Part shown: positions 17,561-26,455 of the stretch, piece after piece
Position numbering within the stretch: position 1 is the first letter of the stretch
Layout: every line of letters starts with the position of its first letter
NCBI GenBank assembly: GCA_019247605.1
Contig: JAFBAS010000051.1
Coordinates: 1-64,000 of the forward strand
DNA length: 64,000 nucleotides
DNA from: Hyphomicrobiales bacterium
Lineage (GTDB): Bacteria; Pseudomonadota; Alphaproteobacteria; Rhizobiales; Beijerinckiaceae
Direction of reading: 5' to 3'
Program-made: the position numbers and the translations under genes
Notes under the pieces: generated by a model
The model's database searches: none
Seen by the model: the letters and a program-made list of their open reading frames with translations, nothing else
Told to the model about the DNA's origin: nothing

Positions 17561-18349
17561 ATGCGAGCCCCTTCGATAGACGATGCCGAGGTCGAGCGCT
17601 TCGAGCGTCTCGCCGCAACTTGGTGGAATCAGCAAGGCCCGATGCGGGCCTTGCACGCCATGAATCCCGCCCGGCTCGCCTGGATTCGGCGCGAAGCATC
17701 GCGCCATTTCGGGCTTGATCCGAGCGAGCGGCGCATATTCGCGGAGCATAGTGTCCTGGATATCGGCTGCGGCGGGGGGCTTCTTTGCGAGCCGCTCGCG
17801 CGCTTGGGGGCGAAGGTCACGGGCATCGATCCGGCAAGCGAGAACATCGAGGTTGCCAAGGCGCATGGCGAGCGTGCGGGGCTTGCGATCGATTATCGAT
17901 GCTCGACGGTCGAGGAGATCGCCGCGCGAGGCGAGCGCTTCGCTGTCGTGCTTGCGATGGAGGTGGTGGAGCACGTGGCCGATGTGCCGGCCTTTTTGAC
18001 GTCATGCGAGCGGGTGCTCGAGCCCGGCGGACTCCTGCTCATGTCGACCTTGAACAGGACCTTGCGCTCATTCGCGCTTGCGATACTCGGGGCCGAATAT
18101 CTTCTGCGCTGGCTGCCGCGCGGCACGCATGATTGGGAGAAGTTTTTGACCCCCGGGGAGCTCGCGTCGCAATTGCGAAGAGCCCGGCTCGTGCCCCGAA
18201 ATCCCGAAGGGCTGCTTTTCGATCCGTTGCGATGGGAATGGCGATTGTCGCACGACACCGCCGTGAACTATGTGGTTTCGGCACGCAAACGAGGCACGCA
18301 AAACGCCGCAGCCGAGAATGGCCGGGCAGAGGGGGCGGAGAAGACATGA
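17561..18349 (+). CDS. ubiG: ubiquinone biosynthesis O-methyltransferase
   Basis: UbiG carries out the two O-methylations of ubiquinone synthesis. The protein, about 262 residues from the ATG at 17561, has FERLAATWWNQQGPMRALHAMNPARL, the typical UbiG N-terminus, the SAM motif VLDIGCGGGLL, and AMEVVEHVADVPAF. It ends with the family's NYVVSARK followed by a short polar tail. An in-frame ATG at 17507 would add 18 residues that do not match the family. The gene is divergent from lysC, an arrangement frequent in Alphaproteobacteria, and its TGA overlaps the next ATG. Confidence 0.93.
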   Translation: MRAPSIDDAEVERFERLAATWWNQQGPMRALHAMNPARLAWIRREASRHFGLDPSERRIFAEHSVLDIGCGGGLLCEPLARLGAKVTGIDPASENIEVAKAHGERAGLAIDYRCSTVEEIAARGERFAVVLAMEVVEHVADVPAFLTSCERVLEPGGLLLMSTLNRTLRSFALAILGAEYLLRWLPRGTHDWEKFLTPGELASQLRRARLVPRNPEGLLFDPLRWEWRLSHDTAVNYVVSARKRGTQNAAAENGRAEGAEKT

Positions 18350-19347
18350 TGACCATGAACAAGCGTGTGCTGCTGAAACGTCGACCGAAGGGTTGGGTGA
18401 GCGAGGGCGATTTCGAGTTCTCGGAAGCTCCGATCCCGAAACCCGCCGAAGGCCAGGTGCTGGTGCAAAATCATTGGCTTTCGCTCGATCCTTACATGCG
18501 CGGGCGCATGAACGATGCGAAATCCTACGCCGCGAAGGCCGAGATCGGCGAGGTCATGATCGGCGGCACGGTGGGCGAAGTCCTCGAGACGCACGATGCC
18601 TCGTTCAAGAAGGGCGACTTCGTCGTGGGCATGCTCGGCTGGCAACAATTCGGCGTTGCGTCGGCGAAGGCTTTGCGCGTGATCGACGTCAAGGCCGCAC
18701 CGGCCCAAGCCTATCTCGGGGCGATCGGCATGCCGGGCGTCACGGCATGGATCGGGCTTTTGACGATCGGCGATCCCAAGCCAGGCGAAACCGTGGTGGT
18801 TTCCGCGGCGTCGGGTGCGGTCGGCTCCGTGGTTGGACAGATCGCCAAGATCAAGGGCGCGCGCGCCGTGGGAATCGCGGGCGGCGCTCGGAAATGCCGC
18901 TACGTCGTCGAGGAGCTCGGCTTCGACGCCGGCGTCGATTACAAATCCCCGAGCTTCATCGCGGATCTGGAAGCGGCAACGCCGAAAGGCATCGATGTCT
19001 ATTTCGAGAATGTGGGCGGCGACGTGCTCGAGGCCGTCTCACGACGTTTCAACTTTTTCGCGCGCATGCCGCTATGCGGCCTCGTCTCGCAATATAACGA
19101 GGCAAATCCGGCGGGCGTGCGCAACCTCCACGCCTTCCTCGCCAATCGCGTGAAACTTCAAGGCTTCATCGTCTCCGACAAGCCGGAGCTCTGGCCGCCC
19201 GCCTTGAAGGAGCTCGCCGCGTGGGTCGCAAGCGGCAAGGTCAAATACCGCGAGACGATCGCAGATGGGCTCGAGAACGCTCCGAAAGCCTTCGTCGGCA
19301 TGTTGAAGGGTGAAAATTTCGGCAAACAGCTCGTGAAGCTCGTCTGA
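18346..19347 (+). CDS. NADP-dependent oxidoreductase, MDR superfamily (prostaglandin reductase/CurA type)
   Basis: The 333-residue protein is a zinc-independent medium-chain reductase of the leukotriene B4 dehydrogenase/CurA group, which reduces the double bond of enones with NADPH. Visible marks are the N-terminal LSLDPYMRGRM, the MLGWQQFGV region, GMPGVTAWIGLL, the nucleotide-binding VSAASGAVGSVVGQIAK, and DVYFENVGGDVLEAV. No zinc-ligand pattern is present. It starts with ATGA overlapping the ubiG stop and has a GGAG seven bases upstream, so it is translationally coupled to ubiG. A longer upstream open frame exists but lies inside ubiG. The physiological substrate is unknown. Confidence 0.9.
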   Translation: MMTMNKRVLLKRRPKGWVSEGDFEFSEAPIPKPAEGQVLVQNHWLSLDPYMRGRMNDAKSYAAKAEIGEVMIGGTVGEVLETHDASFKKGDFVVGMLGWQQFGVASAKALRVIDVKAAPAQAYLGAIGMPGVTAWIGLLTIGDPKPGETVVVSAASGAVGSVVGQIAKIKGARAVGIAGGARKCRYVVEELGFDAGVDYKSPSFIADLEAATPKGIDVYFENVGGDVLEAVSRRFNFFARMPLCGLVSQYNEANPAGVRNLHAFLANRVKLQGFIVSDKPELWPPALKELAAWVASGKVKYRETIADGLENAPKAFVGMLKGENFGKQLVKLV

Positions 19348-19474
19348 GGCCGAGTAGCCCTTGACCGGAGAATGTCCCGGACGCACGAAGTTGCCTGACT
19401 TTGTCGAGGGGGCCGGTCTCGGCCCTCACAACCTGTCGCGACGCCGTTCGGCGGCGGCCGAATCGGAGGTGGCC

Positions 19475-20554
19475 ATGAAGATCCAGATTGCAACGAGCCG
19501 ACGAAATCCCTGCGGGCGGCGAGACTGGCGCCGCGTCACCGGGGGTGCCGTCAGGAAGGTGCTCGTTCCTGCCGTTGCGGCTCTTCTCGGCGCCCTATTG
19601 CCGGCGAAGGCGCAGCAGCTCGCAAAAGTGACCTACGGCACGAATTGGCTTGCCGAGGCTGAGCATGGCGGCTTCTATCAGGCGGTCGCCGACGGCACCT
19701 ACAAGAAATACGGGCTCGACGTGACGATCGTGCAGGGTGGCCCCAACAACAATCTGCGTCTCTTGATGTCGTCCGGCAAGATCGATTTCTTCATGGGCAC
19801 CGACATGATCCAGGCGATGAGCGCCGTTGCCGAGGGCATCCCTACGGTGGTGGTCGCGGGCATGTTCCAGAAGGATCCGCAGGTGCTCATGAGCCATCCT
19901 GGCGAGGGCCTCGACATCTTCGCCAGCCTCAAGGACGCCCATGTGGTTCTGGTTTCCAAGGAGGCGGTCACCTCCTTCTATCGCTGGCTCGAATCCGCCT
20001 GGGGTTTCTCGGAGGAGAAGATCGGCCCTTACAATTTCAACCCGGCAGCCTTCATCCGTGACAAGAAATCGGTGCAGCAGGGCTTTGCCACTTCCGAGCC
20101 TTATGCGGTGGAAAAAGTCGGCGGGTTCAAGCCGAACGTTTTCCTGCTTGCCGATAACGGGTTCGACACCGTCGCCACGACGATCGAAGGCCGGCGCGAT
20201 TTCGTCGAAAAGAATCCGGATGTGGTGCAGCGCTTCGTCGATGCGAGCGTCATCGGGTGGTATCATTACCTCTATGGCGACAACAGAGCCGCCAATGAGC
20301 TCATCAAGAAAGACAATCCAGAGATGACCGACGAGCAGATCGCCTATTCGATTGCGAAGCTGAAGGAATACGGAATCGTCGATTCGGGTGATTCTTTTAA
20401 GAACGGCATCGGTGCCATGTCGGATGCGCGAATGAAGAGCTTTTACGATCAAGTGGCGAAGGCCGGCGTCTTGCCCCAAGGGCTCGATTATAAAAAATCT
20501 TACACGCTGCAATTCGTGAACAAAGGAGTCGGCTTGGATTTGAGACCGAAATGA
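19475..20554 (+). CDS. ABC transporter substrate-binding protein, NMT1/THI5-like
   Basis: This 359-residue exported protein belongs to the NMT1/THI5-like binding proteins. The ATG at 19475 has GGAGG six bases upstream. A basic N-region and a hydrophobic VLVPAVAALLGALLPAKA form a signal peptide, with cleavage likely after AKA. The mature part starts VTYGTNWLAEAEHGGFYQA, the family signature where the ligand pyrimidine or aromatic ring would sit. The ATPase and permease genes follow, completing an importer. No TPP or FMN riboswitch was found in the 127 bp upstream, so thiamine-precursor or flavin uptake cannot be claimed; the ligand could also be an aromatic or sulfonate-like compound. Confidence 0.85.
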   Translation: MKIQIATSRRNPCGRRDWRRVTGGAVRKVLVPAVAALLGALLPAKAQQLAKVTYGTNWLAEAEHGGFYQAVADGTYKKYGLDVTIVQGGPNNNLRLLMSSGKIDFFMGTDMIQAMSAVAEGIPTVVVAGMFQKDPQVLMSHPGEGLDIFASLKDAHVVLVSKEAVTSFYRWLESAWGFSEEKIGPYNFNPAAFIRDKKSVQQGFATSEPYAVEKVGGFKPNVFLLADNGFDTVATTIEGRRDFVEKNPDVVQRFVDASVIGWYHYLYGDNRAANELIKKDNPEMTDEQIAYSIAKLKEYGIVDSGDSFKNGIGAMSDARMKSFYDQVAKAGVLPQGLDYKKSYTLQFVNKGVGLDLRPK

Positions 20555-20699
20555 GCACCGACCGGAAGGGTTGGCGCAAGGCGAGGCGCGAAGGCCCGAC
20601 CGGAAGCGAGGCGGCGGTCACCGGCCATGATGCGGCCTGCGCTTTTCGCGCAACGCCACGGCATTGGAAGCGCGCGCAAGCTCACCCCAGCTTCTCGCG

Positions 20700-21554
20700 A
20701 TGAGTGCCTCAGCCCTGCCGTCCACCCGGTCCGCAGCGCGCAAGCCCGATGCGGTTTCGCGCGCGGCCGGCGAGGCCGTCCAGAAGGGCGCCCCCCTCGT
20801 CACTCTCTTGGACGTGTCGAAGGAATTCCCAAACGGTGTCACCGCGCTCGCGCGGCTCGAGCTTTGTGTGCGCGCGGGCGATTTCCTTTCGCTGCTGGGG
20901 CCTTCCGGATGCGGCAAATCGACGGCCTTGCGCTTGATCGCCGGGCTCGAGCCCACGACTGCAGGCAGGATCGAATGGGCAACGGGGGACGCCAAGTTGC
21001 GCCCGCGCATCGGTTTCGTCTTTCAGGAGCCCACGCTCATGCCTTGGGCGAGCGTCGAGATGAACGTCTTCCTGCCGTTGCGACTAGCCGGCTGGTCCTT
21101 GCGCGACGCGCGTCCTCGCATCGAGGAAGCGCTTTCGCTCGTCGGCCTTCCCGATTTCAGGAAAGCCATGCCGCGCGAGCTGTCGGGAGGCATGAAAATG
21201 CGAGTTTCGATCGCACGCGCCCTCGTCACTCGCCCGAGCCTTCTGCTCATGGACGAGCCCTTCGCCGCGCTCGACGAGATCACCCGCTTCAAGCTCAACG
21301 ACGATCTGATGCGCCTGAAGCAGGAAATGGGCTGCACCGTGGTTTTCGTCACGCACTCGATCTATGAGAGCGCCTATCTCTCGACGCGCATCGCCGTCAT
21401 GGCGGCGCGCCCCGGCCGCATCATCGCCGAGATCGACATCGATGCGGCGCTTCCGCGCGAGGAGCATTTTCGCCGCGAAAGTGCTTATCTTCAGGCCTGC
21501 GCCAATGCTGCGGATGCGTTGCATGGCGCGATGGACGCCAGGGATCACCTGTGA
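20700..21554 (+). CDS. ABC transporter ATP-binding protein, SsuB/TauB-like
   Basis: ATPase of the same importer. Walker A is GPSGCGKST, the Q-loop is VFQEPTLMPW, the signature reads LSGGMKMRVSIARAL, and Walker B LLLMDEPFAALDE is followed by the switch histidine in FVTHSIYE. These are the features of the nitrate/sulfonate/taurine ATPases that pair with NMT1-type binding proteins. The start is uncertain: an in-frame TTG lies at 20664 and an ATG at 20700, neither with a good ribosome-binding site; the ATG is listed (284 aa). It overlaps the permease gene by 4 bp. Confidence 0.9.
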   Translation: MSASALPSTRSAARKPDAVSRAAGEAVQKGAPLVTLLDVSKEFPNGVTALARLELCVRAGDFLSLLGPSGCGKSTALRLIAGLEPTTAGRIEWATGDAKLRPRIGFVFQEPTLMPWASVEMNVFLPLRLAGWSLRDARPRIEEALSLVGLPDFRKAMPRELSGGMKMRVSIARALVTRPSLLLMDEPFAALDEITRFKLNDDLMRLKQEMGCTVVFVTHSIYESAYLSTRIAVMAARPGRIIAEIDIDAALPREEHFRRESAYLQACANAADALHGAMDARDHL

Positions 21555-22417
21555 GCCCCGAAATCCCGCACATCACTGCACCGGAAGACGAAGGCTTGAC
21601 GATCGGAACGTCGCCGGGCGACGGCCGGCGCGAGGGCATCATCAAGGCTCGCCTCGTCGGTGTCGTCTTGCCGATCCTCGTTTTTGCCATCGCGATCGGA
21701 TTGTGGGAATTGATCGTGCGAGTGAATGGAATCGAACCGTTCATCCTGCCCGCGCCGAGCCTCGTCATTTCGACGCTCATCAAGGATTGGGGCACGCTTT
21801 CGCTCTCGCTCCTGGTCACCTTGCGCACCATGGCGATTGCGCTTTTGCTCGCAACTCTCGGCGGCGTCGGTATCGCCGTGATCTTCGCCCAATCGCGGCT
21901 CATCGAACGTTCGCTCTATCCCTTCGCGGTGATCCTGCAGGTCACGCCGATCGTGGCCATCGCACCGCTGCTTCTCGTTTACCTCGATTCGGGAACGGCA
22001 ATTCTTGTCTGCGCCTTCATCGTCGCCTTCTTCCCCATCCTGTCGAACACGACCCTCGGTCTCGCCTCCACAGATCCGAATTTGCGCGATCTTTTCAAGC
22101 TGTATGGCGCGGGACGCTGGCGCGAGCTCGTGCTCTTACGGGCGCCTTCCGCTTTGCCCTATTTCCTCGGGGGCGTGCGCATTGCAGGCGGGCTTGCGCT
22201 CATCGGGGCCGTGGTCGCTGAGATCGCCGCGGGATCGGCGGGCCACGGCTCGGGATTGGCCTATCGAATCGTCGAGTCAGGGTATCGTCTCAACATCCCG
22301 CGCATGTTCGCGGCCCTGCTCCTGATTTCGCTCACGGGCATCTTCATCTACGCGATCCTGGCACTCGTCTCGCATCTCCTATTGCGCCGCTGGCATGAAA
22401 GCGCGCTCGATCGGTGA
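21551..22417 (+). CDS. ABC transporter permease, SsuC/TauC-like
   Basis: This 288-residue inner-membrane permease completes the importer. It starts with GTG overlapping the TGA of the ATPase gene. About six hydrophobic helices are visible (VVLPILVFAIAIGLWELIV, LVTLRTMAIALLLAT, ILQVTPIVAIAPLLLVY, and others). The cytoplasmic EAA-like loop, contacting the ATPase, lies around LFKLYGAGRWRELVLLRAPSALPYF. Its stop codon is the TGA of the first GTGAGG repeat unit of array 2. Confidence 0.9.
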   Translation: MSPEIPHITAPEDEGLTIGTSPGDGRREGIIKARLVGVVLPILVFAIAIGLWELIVRVNGIEPFILPAPSLVISTLIKDWGTLSLSLLVTLRTMAIALLLATLGGVGIAVIFAQSRLIERSLYPFAVILQVTPIVAIAPLLLVYLDSGTAILVCAFIVAFFPILSNTTLGLASTDPNLRDLFKLYGAGRWRELVLLRAPSALPYFLGGVRIAGGLALIGAVVAEIAAGSAGHGSGLAYRIVESGYRLNIPRMFAALLLISLTGIFIYAILALVSHLLLRRWHESALDR

Positions 22418-22560
22418 GGGTGAGTAGGGAAGCGTGAAGCGTGAAGCGTGAAGCGTGAATGCGCTCGGTGGGCTAATGACCCACTACTCACTTCTCATAC
22501 CCCACTTTTCACTTTTCATTAGTCTAGCCACTCCTCATTCCTCAGTCCTCACTATTCACG
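22416..22560. repeat. heptad repeat array 2 (between permease and hisS)
   Basis: This is the longest array. The left arm has GTGAGG and GTGAGTA, then four exact tandem GAAGCGT units (22429-22456). The right arm (about 22480-22560), read on the minus strand, is GTGAATA, GTGAGGA, CTGAGGA, ATGAGGA and further 7-mers such as GTGAAAA and GTGAGTA. The two arms run in opposite orientation between convergent genes. Both gene stops (TGA of the permease and TGA of hisS) are the TGA of a GTGA unit. Confidence 0.85.
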
Positions 22561-24109
22561 CCTTCCCTTGCCGCCTGAGCGCCTCGTGCACCGCTTCGAC
22601 GAGCTTCGCCTCGGGCACGGCGAATTGCGCCGGTCGCGCGGACTTGTATTCCTCATGCGAGGCGATGGCCGTCGCCTGGCGCGCGCCTTCGATGAGGTCC
22701 TTGATCTCGACCTCGCCCTTCGCCTTCTCGTTCTCGCCTTGGATGATAACGAGCGGTGAACCGCGCTTGTCGGCATATTTCATCTGTGCCTTCATGCCGG
22801 CTTGTCCGAGATACATCTCGGCCTTGATGCCGGCCGAACGAAGCTCGGACGCCATGCGCTGATAGTCCTCGACGCGCTCGCGATCCATGACGAGCACGAC
22901 GACAGGTCCGTGCTCCGCAAGCCCGGTCACGATCGGGCTCTTCACCGCTTTGAGCGCCGAGAAAAGGCGCGACACGCCAATCGAGAAGCCGGTCGCCGGC
23001 ACATCCTCGCCGCGGAATCGGCCGACGAGGCCGTCATAGCGCCCGCCGCCGCCGACCGAGCCGAACACCACGGACTCGCCTTTCTCGTTCGGCACCTTGA
23101 AGGTGAGCTCGGCTTCGAACACGGGCCCAGTATAATATTCGAGGCCCCGCACGACGGAGCGATCGATGAGAATACGGCTCTCGTCATAGCCGCCCGCACG
23201 CGCGAATTGCGCGAGGGCCTTGAGATCGAGGAGGGCCTGTGCACCTGTCGGGCCGAAGCCCGCCGTCTTCTCGAGCCGCTCGAGGCGCCTAAAATTGTCC
23301 CGCTCGAGGTCGCCCGGGCTTGTGTCCGGCGCGTAAAACGCCCGCGCTTGCGCCGCATCGACGCAAAAACCGAGGAAGCGCATCACCCTGTCGGCTCCAT
23401 CGGCCGCGAGGCCGGCGCCTTTGGTGAAATCGCCGCTCTCATCCTTGCGGCCACCCGTGAGGAGCTGAAACACGCCATTCGGTCCCAGCCGGTCGAGCTT
23501 GTCGATCGCGCGCAGGACGCCGAGCCATTGCGCATCGCCGATCGCGCTTTGCCCCGAGAGCACCTCGCGCAACCCTTCGAGCAATTTGCGGCTGCTGACC
23601 TTGATCACATAATCGCCGCGCGCGACGCCCACGGCTTCCATGGCATCCGCCATCATCATGCACATCTCCGCATCGGCAGCCGGCGAGGCGGCGCCGACCG
23701 TGTCCGCGTCGAATTGCATGAATTGTCGAAACCGGCCTGGGCCCGGCTTCTCGTTGCGGAACACCCAACCGGCCCGGTAGCTGCGGAAGGGCTTCGGCAA
23801 GGCGTCGAAATGCTCGGCCACATGGCGCGCGAGCGGCGCGGTGAGATCATAGCGCAGCGACAGCCATTGCTCGTCGTCATCCTTGAAGGAAAAGACGCCT
23901 TCGTTCGGGCGGTCCTGATCGGGCAGGAATTTTCCCAGCGCGTCCGTGTATTCGATAAAGGGCGTCTCCATGGGCTCGAAGCCGTAACGCTCATAGACCT
24001 CGCGAATCTTGGCGAGCATGCGTTCGCTCGCCGCGATTTCGGCGCCGCCCCGGTCGGCGAGGCCGCGCGGCAGGCGAGGCTTCAGGCGATTGGACTTATC
24101 GGTTTTCAT
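22556..24109 (-). CDS. hisS: histidine-tRNA ligase
   Basis: Class II aminoacyl-tRNA synthetase charging tRNA-His. The 517-residue protein starts at the ATG at 24109 ([16 protein letters not shown]). Motif 1 lies around [21 protein letters not shown]; motif 2 reads [22 protein letters not shown], with the conserved arginines and FRQF; the histidine-binding regions appear as [12 protein letters not shown] and [12 protein letters not shown]-terminal anticodon-binding domain follows ([11 protein letters not shown] to the end). The open frame extends 55 codons further upstream, but that extension is not family-like. Length is at the longer end, as in alphaproteobacterial HisS. Confidence 0.95.
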   Translation of the reverse strand: MKTDKSNRLKPRLPRGLADRGGAEIAASERMLAKIREVYERYGFEPMETPFIEYTDALGKFLPDQDRPNEGVFSFKDDDEQWLSLRYDLTAPLARHVAEHFDALPKPFRSYRAGWVFRNEKPGPGRFRQFMQFDADTVGAASPAADAEMCMMMADAMEAVGVARGDYVIKVSSRKLLEGLREVLSGQSAIGDAQWLGVLRAIDKLDRLGPNGVFQLLTGGRKDESGDFTKGAGLAADGADRVMRFLGFCVDAAQARAFYAPDTSPGDLERDNFRRLERLEKTAGFGPTGAQALLDLKALAQFARAGGYDESRILIDRSVVRGLEYYTGPVFEAELTFKVPNEKGESVVFGSVGGGGRYDGLVGRFRGEDVPATGFSIGVSRLFSALKAVKSPIVTGLAEHGPVVVLVMDRERVEDYQRMASELRSAGIKAEMYLGQAGMKAQMKYADKRGSPLVIIQGENEKAKGEVEIKDLIEGARQATAIASHEEYKSARPAQFAVPEAKLVEAVHEALRRQGKA

Positions 24110-24324
24110 GGGGGACGTTGCTATCCCACCCCTCGAGAGCGTGCAAGAAAGCCCGGCCTTCGAGGTTGCGCGCCTGCGCCGCTCATTGCCCCGGAAGCGG
24201 CAATCCAGACTTGATCCTAAAGTGCAGAAGAACCGGCTCCCTTTGCGGCAACAGGCGGAAGCGATAAGGCGCAAACCGGCGCATCCCGCGCCGGCTGGGA
24301 ACCGCTCTTCTACGCTAATTTTTG

Positions 24325-24361
24325 AAGCTGGATGCCCGCTTTCGCGGGCAAGAGCGGAACT
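24325..24361. repeat. solitary copy of the palindromic GCCCGC-TTCGCGGGC repeat
   Basis: GCTGGATGCCCGCTTTCGCGGGCAAGAGCGGAA carries the same dyad and flanks (GTCTGG/GCTGG on one side, AGAGCGGAA on the other) as the units at 28281-28504. It lies in the 319-bp gap between the divergent hisS and phosphoesterase genes. A partial copy (AATCCAGACTT near 24202) is also present. No other structure was recognised in this gap. Confidence 0.7.
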
Positions 24362-24428
24362 TCATCTCTATTGGGCTGAGTGCGACTTTAGACCTGTCAT
24401 CAAAATGAGATGGAGTTCGGCTCTATCG

Positions 24429-25271
24429 ATGCGCATGCTCGATCGTCCTGATGCTGATTCGAAGAAAAAGGTTTCGGCTATCTTCGTTTCCGATTTGCAT
24501 CTCGGCACAAGATCGAGCCAGGATCAGCACTTCCTCGAATTCCTGAAGGCCTACGACGCCAAGACGCTCTATCTGGTGGGCGATCTGATCGATGGCTGGC
24601 GTCTCAAACGCTCCGGGTGGTATTGGCCACAGGGCCACAATGACGTGCTGCAAAAGCTTCTTCGAAAAGCGCGCAAGGGCACCAAGATCATCTACATTCC
24701 GGGAAACCACGACGAGTTCCTGCGCGAATTCCTCGGCCTGAAATTCGGCGGCGTGAAAATCACCGACCGCGCACTCCATCGGACGGTCGACGGCAGGCGC
24801 TTTCTCGTCTTGCATGGCGATCAGTTCGACCTGGTCGTGCGCCATGCGGTGTGGCTCGCCTCGCTCGGCGATGTGCTGTATGATGTCGCGCTCCGGCTCA
24901 ACCGGCTCGTGAACGGGGTGCGGCGTCGTCTCGGGTTCACCTATTGGTCGCTGTCAGCCTGGGCGAAGCACAAGGTCAAGCAGGCGGTGAATTACATGGG
25001 CCGCTTCGAGGAAGTGCTTGTGGCGGAAGCGCGACGCGAGGGCGTCGACGGCATCGTTTGCGGGCACATCCACCACGCCGCGATCGAGCATTACGACGGC
25101 ATCACCTATCTCAACAGCGGCGACTGGGTCGAGAGTTGCACGGCGCTCGTCGAGCATCTCGACGGTCGCTTCGAGCTCATTCGTTGGCTCGATGCGCGCC
25201 TGCCCGCGCCTGCCTCTCTTCCGGTGTTGACCCTCGCTTCGCCTTCGCCCGTCCTGGAAGCGGTCGCTTGA
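24429..25271 (+). CDS. UDP-2,3-diacylglucosamine diphosphatase family metallophosphoesterase
   Basis: The 280-residue product is a calcineurin-like phosphoesterase of the LpxH-related family. The metal-binding motifs are in order: DLHLG (D in the first motif), GDLIDGW, GNHDEFL, then HGDQFD and CGHIHHAA. LpxH cleaves UDP-2,3-diacylglucosamine to lipid X, but many Alphaproteobacteria use LpxI for that step, and this long form is usually found beside a glycosyltransferase, as here. It overlaps the glycosyltransferase start by 4 bp (TTGA). The start is not certain: ATGs lie at 24405, 24429 and 24435 without a strong ribosome-binding site. The true substrate may be another phospho-sugar lipid. Confidence 0.85.
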   Translation: MRMLDRPDADSKKKVSAIFVSDLHLGTRSSQDQHFLEFLKAYDAKTLYLVGDLIDGWRLKRSGWYWPQGHNDVLQKLLRKARKGTKIIYIPGNHDEFLREFLGLKFGGVKITDRALHRTVDGRRFLVLHGDQFDLVVRHAVWLASLGDVLYDVALRLNRLVNGVRRRLGFTYWSLSAWAKHKVKQAVNYMGRFEEVLVAEARREGVDGIVCGHIHHAAIEHYDGITYLNSGDWVESCTALVEHLDGRFELIRWLDARLPAPASLPVLTLASPSPVLEAVA

Positions 25272-26341
25272 CGCGCATCCTGATCGTCACCGACGCCTGG
25301 GCACCGCAGGTGAACGGGGTCGTGCGATCGCTCGAAAATTTGGTGCGTGAAGCCCCGCGGCTCGGCGTCGATATCGCCATGCTCACGCCCGAGACCTTCC
25401 GCACCGTCCCGTTGCCGACCTATCCTGAGGTGCGCGTCGCCGTGACCCGTCCTGGCGTCGTCGCCGAGCGAATCGAAGGGGCGGAACCCGATTACATCCA
25501 TATTGCGACGGAAGGTCCACTCGGGCTTTGCGCGCGACTTGCTTGCTTGCGTTCCGGCCGCCCTTTCACGACGAGCTATCACACGCGCTTTCCCGAATAT
25601 CTCGCGGCGCGCTTCATCGCGCCAGCGCGGCTCACTTATGGGATGATGCGGCGGTTTCACAATTCGGGCTCGGGCGTCATGGTGGCGACCGCGACACTCG
25701 AACGCGAACTCGCGGCACGTGGCTTCATGCGGCTCATGCGCTGGTCGCGTGGTGTCGACGCCCAGGTTTTTCGGCCGCGCGCCGAAGGCATCTTCGATAT
25801 GCCGCGGCCGATCTTCCTCAGCTGCGGGCGTCTTGCCGTCGAAAAGAACCTCGGCGCCTTCCTTTCGCTCGATCTTCCCGGCTCGAAGCTCGTCATCGGG
25901 GATGGTCCTGAGCGCCGCGCGCTCGAGGCGCGCTTCCCGAATGCGCGCTTTGCCGGTGCGCTTCAAGGAGAGGCGCTCGCAGCGGCTTACGCGAGCGGCG
26001 ATGTCTTTGTCTTCCCGAGCCTCACCGACACCTTCGGCATCGTGCTGCTCGAAGCCTTGGCGTGCGGTCTTCCCGTCGCGGCCTACCCTGTCGCAGGACC
26101 GCTCGACGTGCTGGGCGGTAGCGGTGCCGGCGTGCTCGACAACGACCTGCGAAAGGCCGCGCTTGCCGCGCTCGACATTCCGCGCGAAAGGGCACGCGCC
26201 CATGCGCTCACTTTTTCGTGGGAATTTTCAACGCGCCAGTTCGTCGACAATGTGCAAAGCGCCCACGCCAAGGATGCGCGTTTCGCTCGCCGCTCCTGGC
26301 TGCGCCGCCGCAGGGCGCCGTCGGCAAGCTTACAGAGCTGA
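25268..26341 (+). CDS. GT4-type glycosyltransferase (GDP-mannose-dependent alpha-mannosyltransferase-like)
   Basis: The 357-residue protein starts with TTG at 25268 inside the phosphoesterase stop and reads TRILIVTDAWAPQVNGVVRSL, the N-terminus of GT-B enzymes related to PimB and SqdX. The C-terminal Rossmann half has LSCGRLAVEKNL, VIGDGPERRAL, and the donor-binding EX7E as FPSLTDTFGIVLLEALACG. It probably transfers a sugar onto a membrane lipid or a glycan at the inner leaflet. Coupled translation with the phosphoesterase suggests both act on the same glycolipid. No signal peptide is present, and the last ~30 residues are basic. Confidence 0.87.
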   Translation: MTRILIVTDAWAPQVNGVVRSLENLVREAPRLGVDIAMLTPETFRTVPLPTYPEVRVAVTRPGVVAERIEGAEPDYIHIATEGPLGLCARLACLRSGRPFTTSYHTRFPEYLAARFIAPARLTYGMMRRFHNSGSGVMVATATLERELAARGFMRLMRWSRGVDAQVFRPRAEGIFDMPRPIFLSCGRLAVEKNLGAFLSLDLPGSKLVIGDGPERRALEARFPNARFAGALQGEALAAAYASGDVFVFPSLTDTFGIVLLEALACGLPVAAYPVAGPLDVLGGSGAGVLDNDLRKAALAALDIPRERARAHALTFSWEFSTRQFVDNVQSAHAKDARFARRSWLRRRRAPSASLQS

Positions 26342-26455
26342 GGCCAACCTCCCGGCGTCGGTGTGCCGCAAAGCCCGATAACGAGCATTGTTCCTCGCCG
26401 CGAAGGTTGATAAGAGCCGGCCGGGGCGAGGCGGATGGCGCCTCTGGAGGCAGGC

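Noticed and set aside
19348-19474. Possible TPP or FMN riboswitch before the NMT1-type importer
   Set aside because: The conserved TPP and FMN core sequences are not found, and the region is too short for a full fold plus expression platform.
22429-22456. The GAAGCGT tandem repeat or the alternating palindromes at 28.3 kb as a CRISPR array
   Set aside because: The units are 7 bases without spacers in the first case, and alternate in orientation in the second. No cas genes are present.
22802-24214. Plus-strand frame of 470 codons opposite hisS
   Set aside because: It mirrors the hisS coding sequence; no independent evidence of a gene.
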